From: Flavobacterium sp. UBA807
GTDB taxonomy: Bacteria > Bacteroidota > Bacteroidia > Flavobacteriales > Flavobacteriaceae
Assembly (NCBI GenBank): GCA_002296885.1
Contig: DBIH01000098.1
Span: forward strand, 1 to 5,426
Direction: 5' to 3'
DNA: 5,426 nt
Positions 5,285 to 5,426 of this stretch are shown here, in pieces (within the stretch, counting starts at the first letter, position 1; every line of letters starts with the position of its first letter). Position numbers and translations under genes: made by a program. The notes beneath the pieces are model-generated. The model did no database searches and was not told the origin of the DNA. It saw only the letters and a list, made by a program, of their open reading frames with translations.

Positions 5285-5362
5285 TACCTTGTTTTAGGCA
5301 GGACTAAGAACACAGCTTTGCTAAATAAATCTTATTGCCTTGCTAAAGGTAGGCATAATAAG
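5285..5362. repeat. Cluster of short direct and inverted repeats upstream of the response regulator
   Basis: GCTTTGCTAAA (5315-5325) and GCCTTGCTAAA (5337-5347) are direct repeats, 10 of 11 identical, spaced 22 bases or about two helical turns. The second lies inside an inverted repeat: CTTATTGCCT (5331-5340) pairs with AGGC (5351-5354) plus AATAAG (5357-5362), with two bases bulged. A looser relative of the direct repeat, CCTTGTTTTAGG, is at 5288-5299. This looks like a regulatory region or a structured leader. No gene is supported between 5176 and the right edge. Confidence 0.35.
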
Positions 5363-5426
5363 TCAGCAAAACCCAAAAGGAGTGTTAATGTTTTGATTTT
5401 GGATTGTTTATGAGGGTTATGATGGG

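Noticed and set aside
5410..5426. ATG at 5410 with an open frame to the right edge (MRVMM...)
   Set aside because: Only five codons are visible and there is no recognisable ribosome site or promoter, so a gene start cannot be supported.

Overview
The window looks like chromosomal DNA from a member of the Bacteroidota, most probably a Flavobacterium-like flavobacterium. The evidence is AT-rich intergenic DNA, start codons with A/T-rich leaders and no clear Shine-Dalgarno, perfect matches to the Bacteroidota -7 motif TAnnTTTG, and proteins of typical flavobacterial character (a lipoprotein efflux adaptor, signal-peptide PAP2 phosphatases, a stand-alone receiver protein). No rRNA, tRNA, CRISPR array, insertion sequence or phage gene is visible.

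Layout. Positions 1-2325 are transcribed leftward and form a tripartite efflux locus. In transcription order it has a small secreted protein of unknown function (2325-1948), a periplasmic adaptor lipoprotein (1860-778), and the N-terminal 251 residues of an RND/HAE1-type inner-membrane pump (755-1, cut by the left edge). An outer-membrane TolC-like channel would be expected beyond the left edge but cannot be seen. The 87-base gap between the small gene and the adaptor gene holds an inverted repeat followed by a T-run. It could tune expression of the pump relative to the small gene.

A 211-base divergent promoter region (2326-2536) separates this locus from two rightward PAP2-family phosphatase genes (2537-3598 and 3608-4372), which lie 9 bases apart and are surely co-transcribed. 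The second keeps essentially the full PAP2 phosphate-binding and catalytic signature. The first keeps the catalytic His/His/Asp but appears to have lost both phosphate-contacting arginines. Both have signal peptides, so they probably act on lipid phosphates at the outer face of the inner membrane or in the periplasm.

A 422-base convergent gap (4373-4794) follows. It holds a perfect 24-bp GC-rich palindrome near the PAP2 end, a clear bidirectional terminator near the other end, and between them an orphan leftward -7-like motif. The leftward gene at 5175-4795 encodes a single-domain CheY-like response regulator. The last 251 bases (5176-5426) hold its leader and several inverted and direct repeats, but no supportable gene.

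Most of the window is ordinary envelope and efflux biology. The points most worth a second look are the arginine-less PAP2 protein paired with a canonical one, the unrecognised secreted protein at the head of the efflux locus, the possible small RNA in the convergent gap, and the helically phased TTAA tracts in the divergent promoter.
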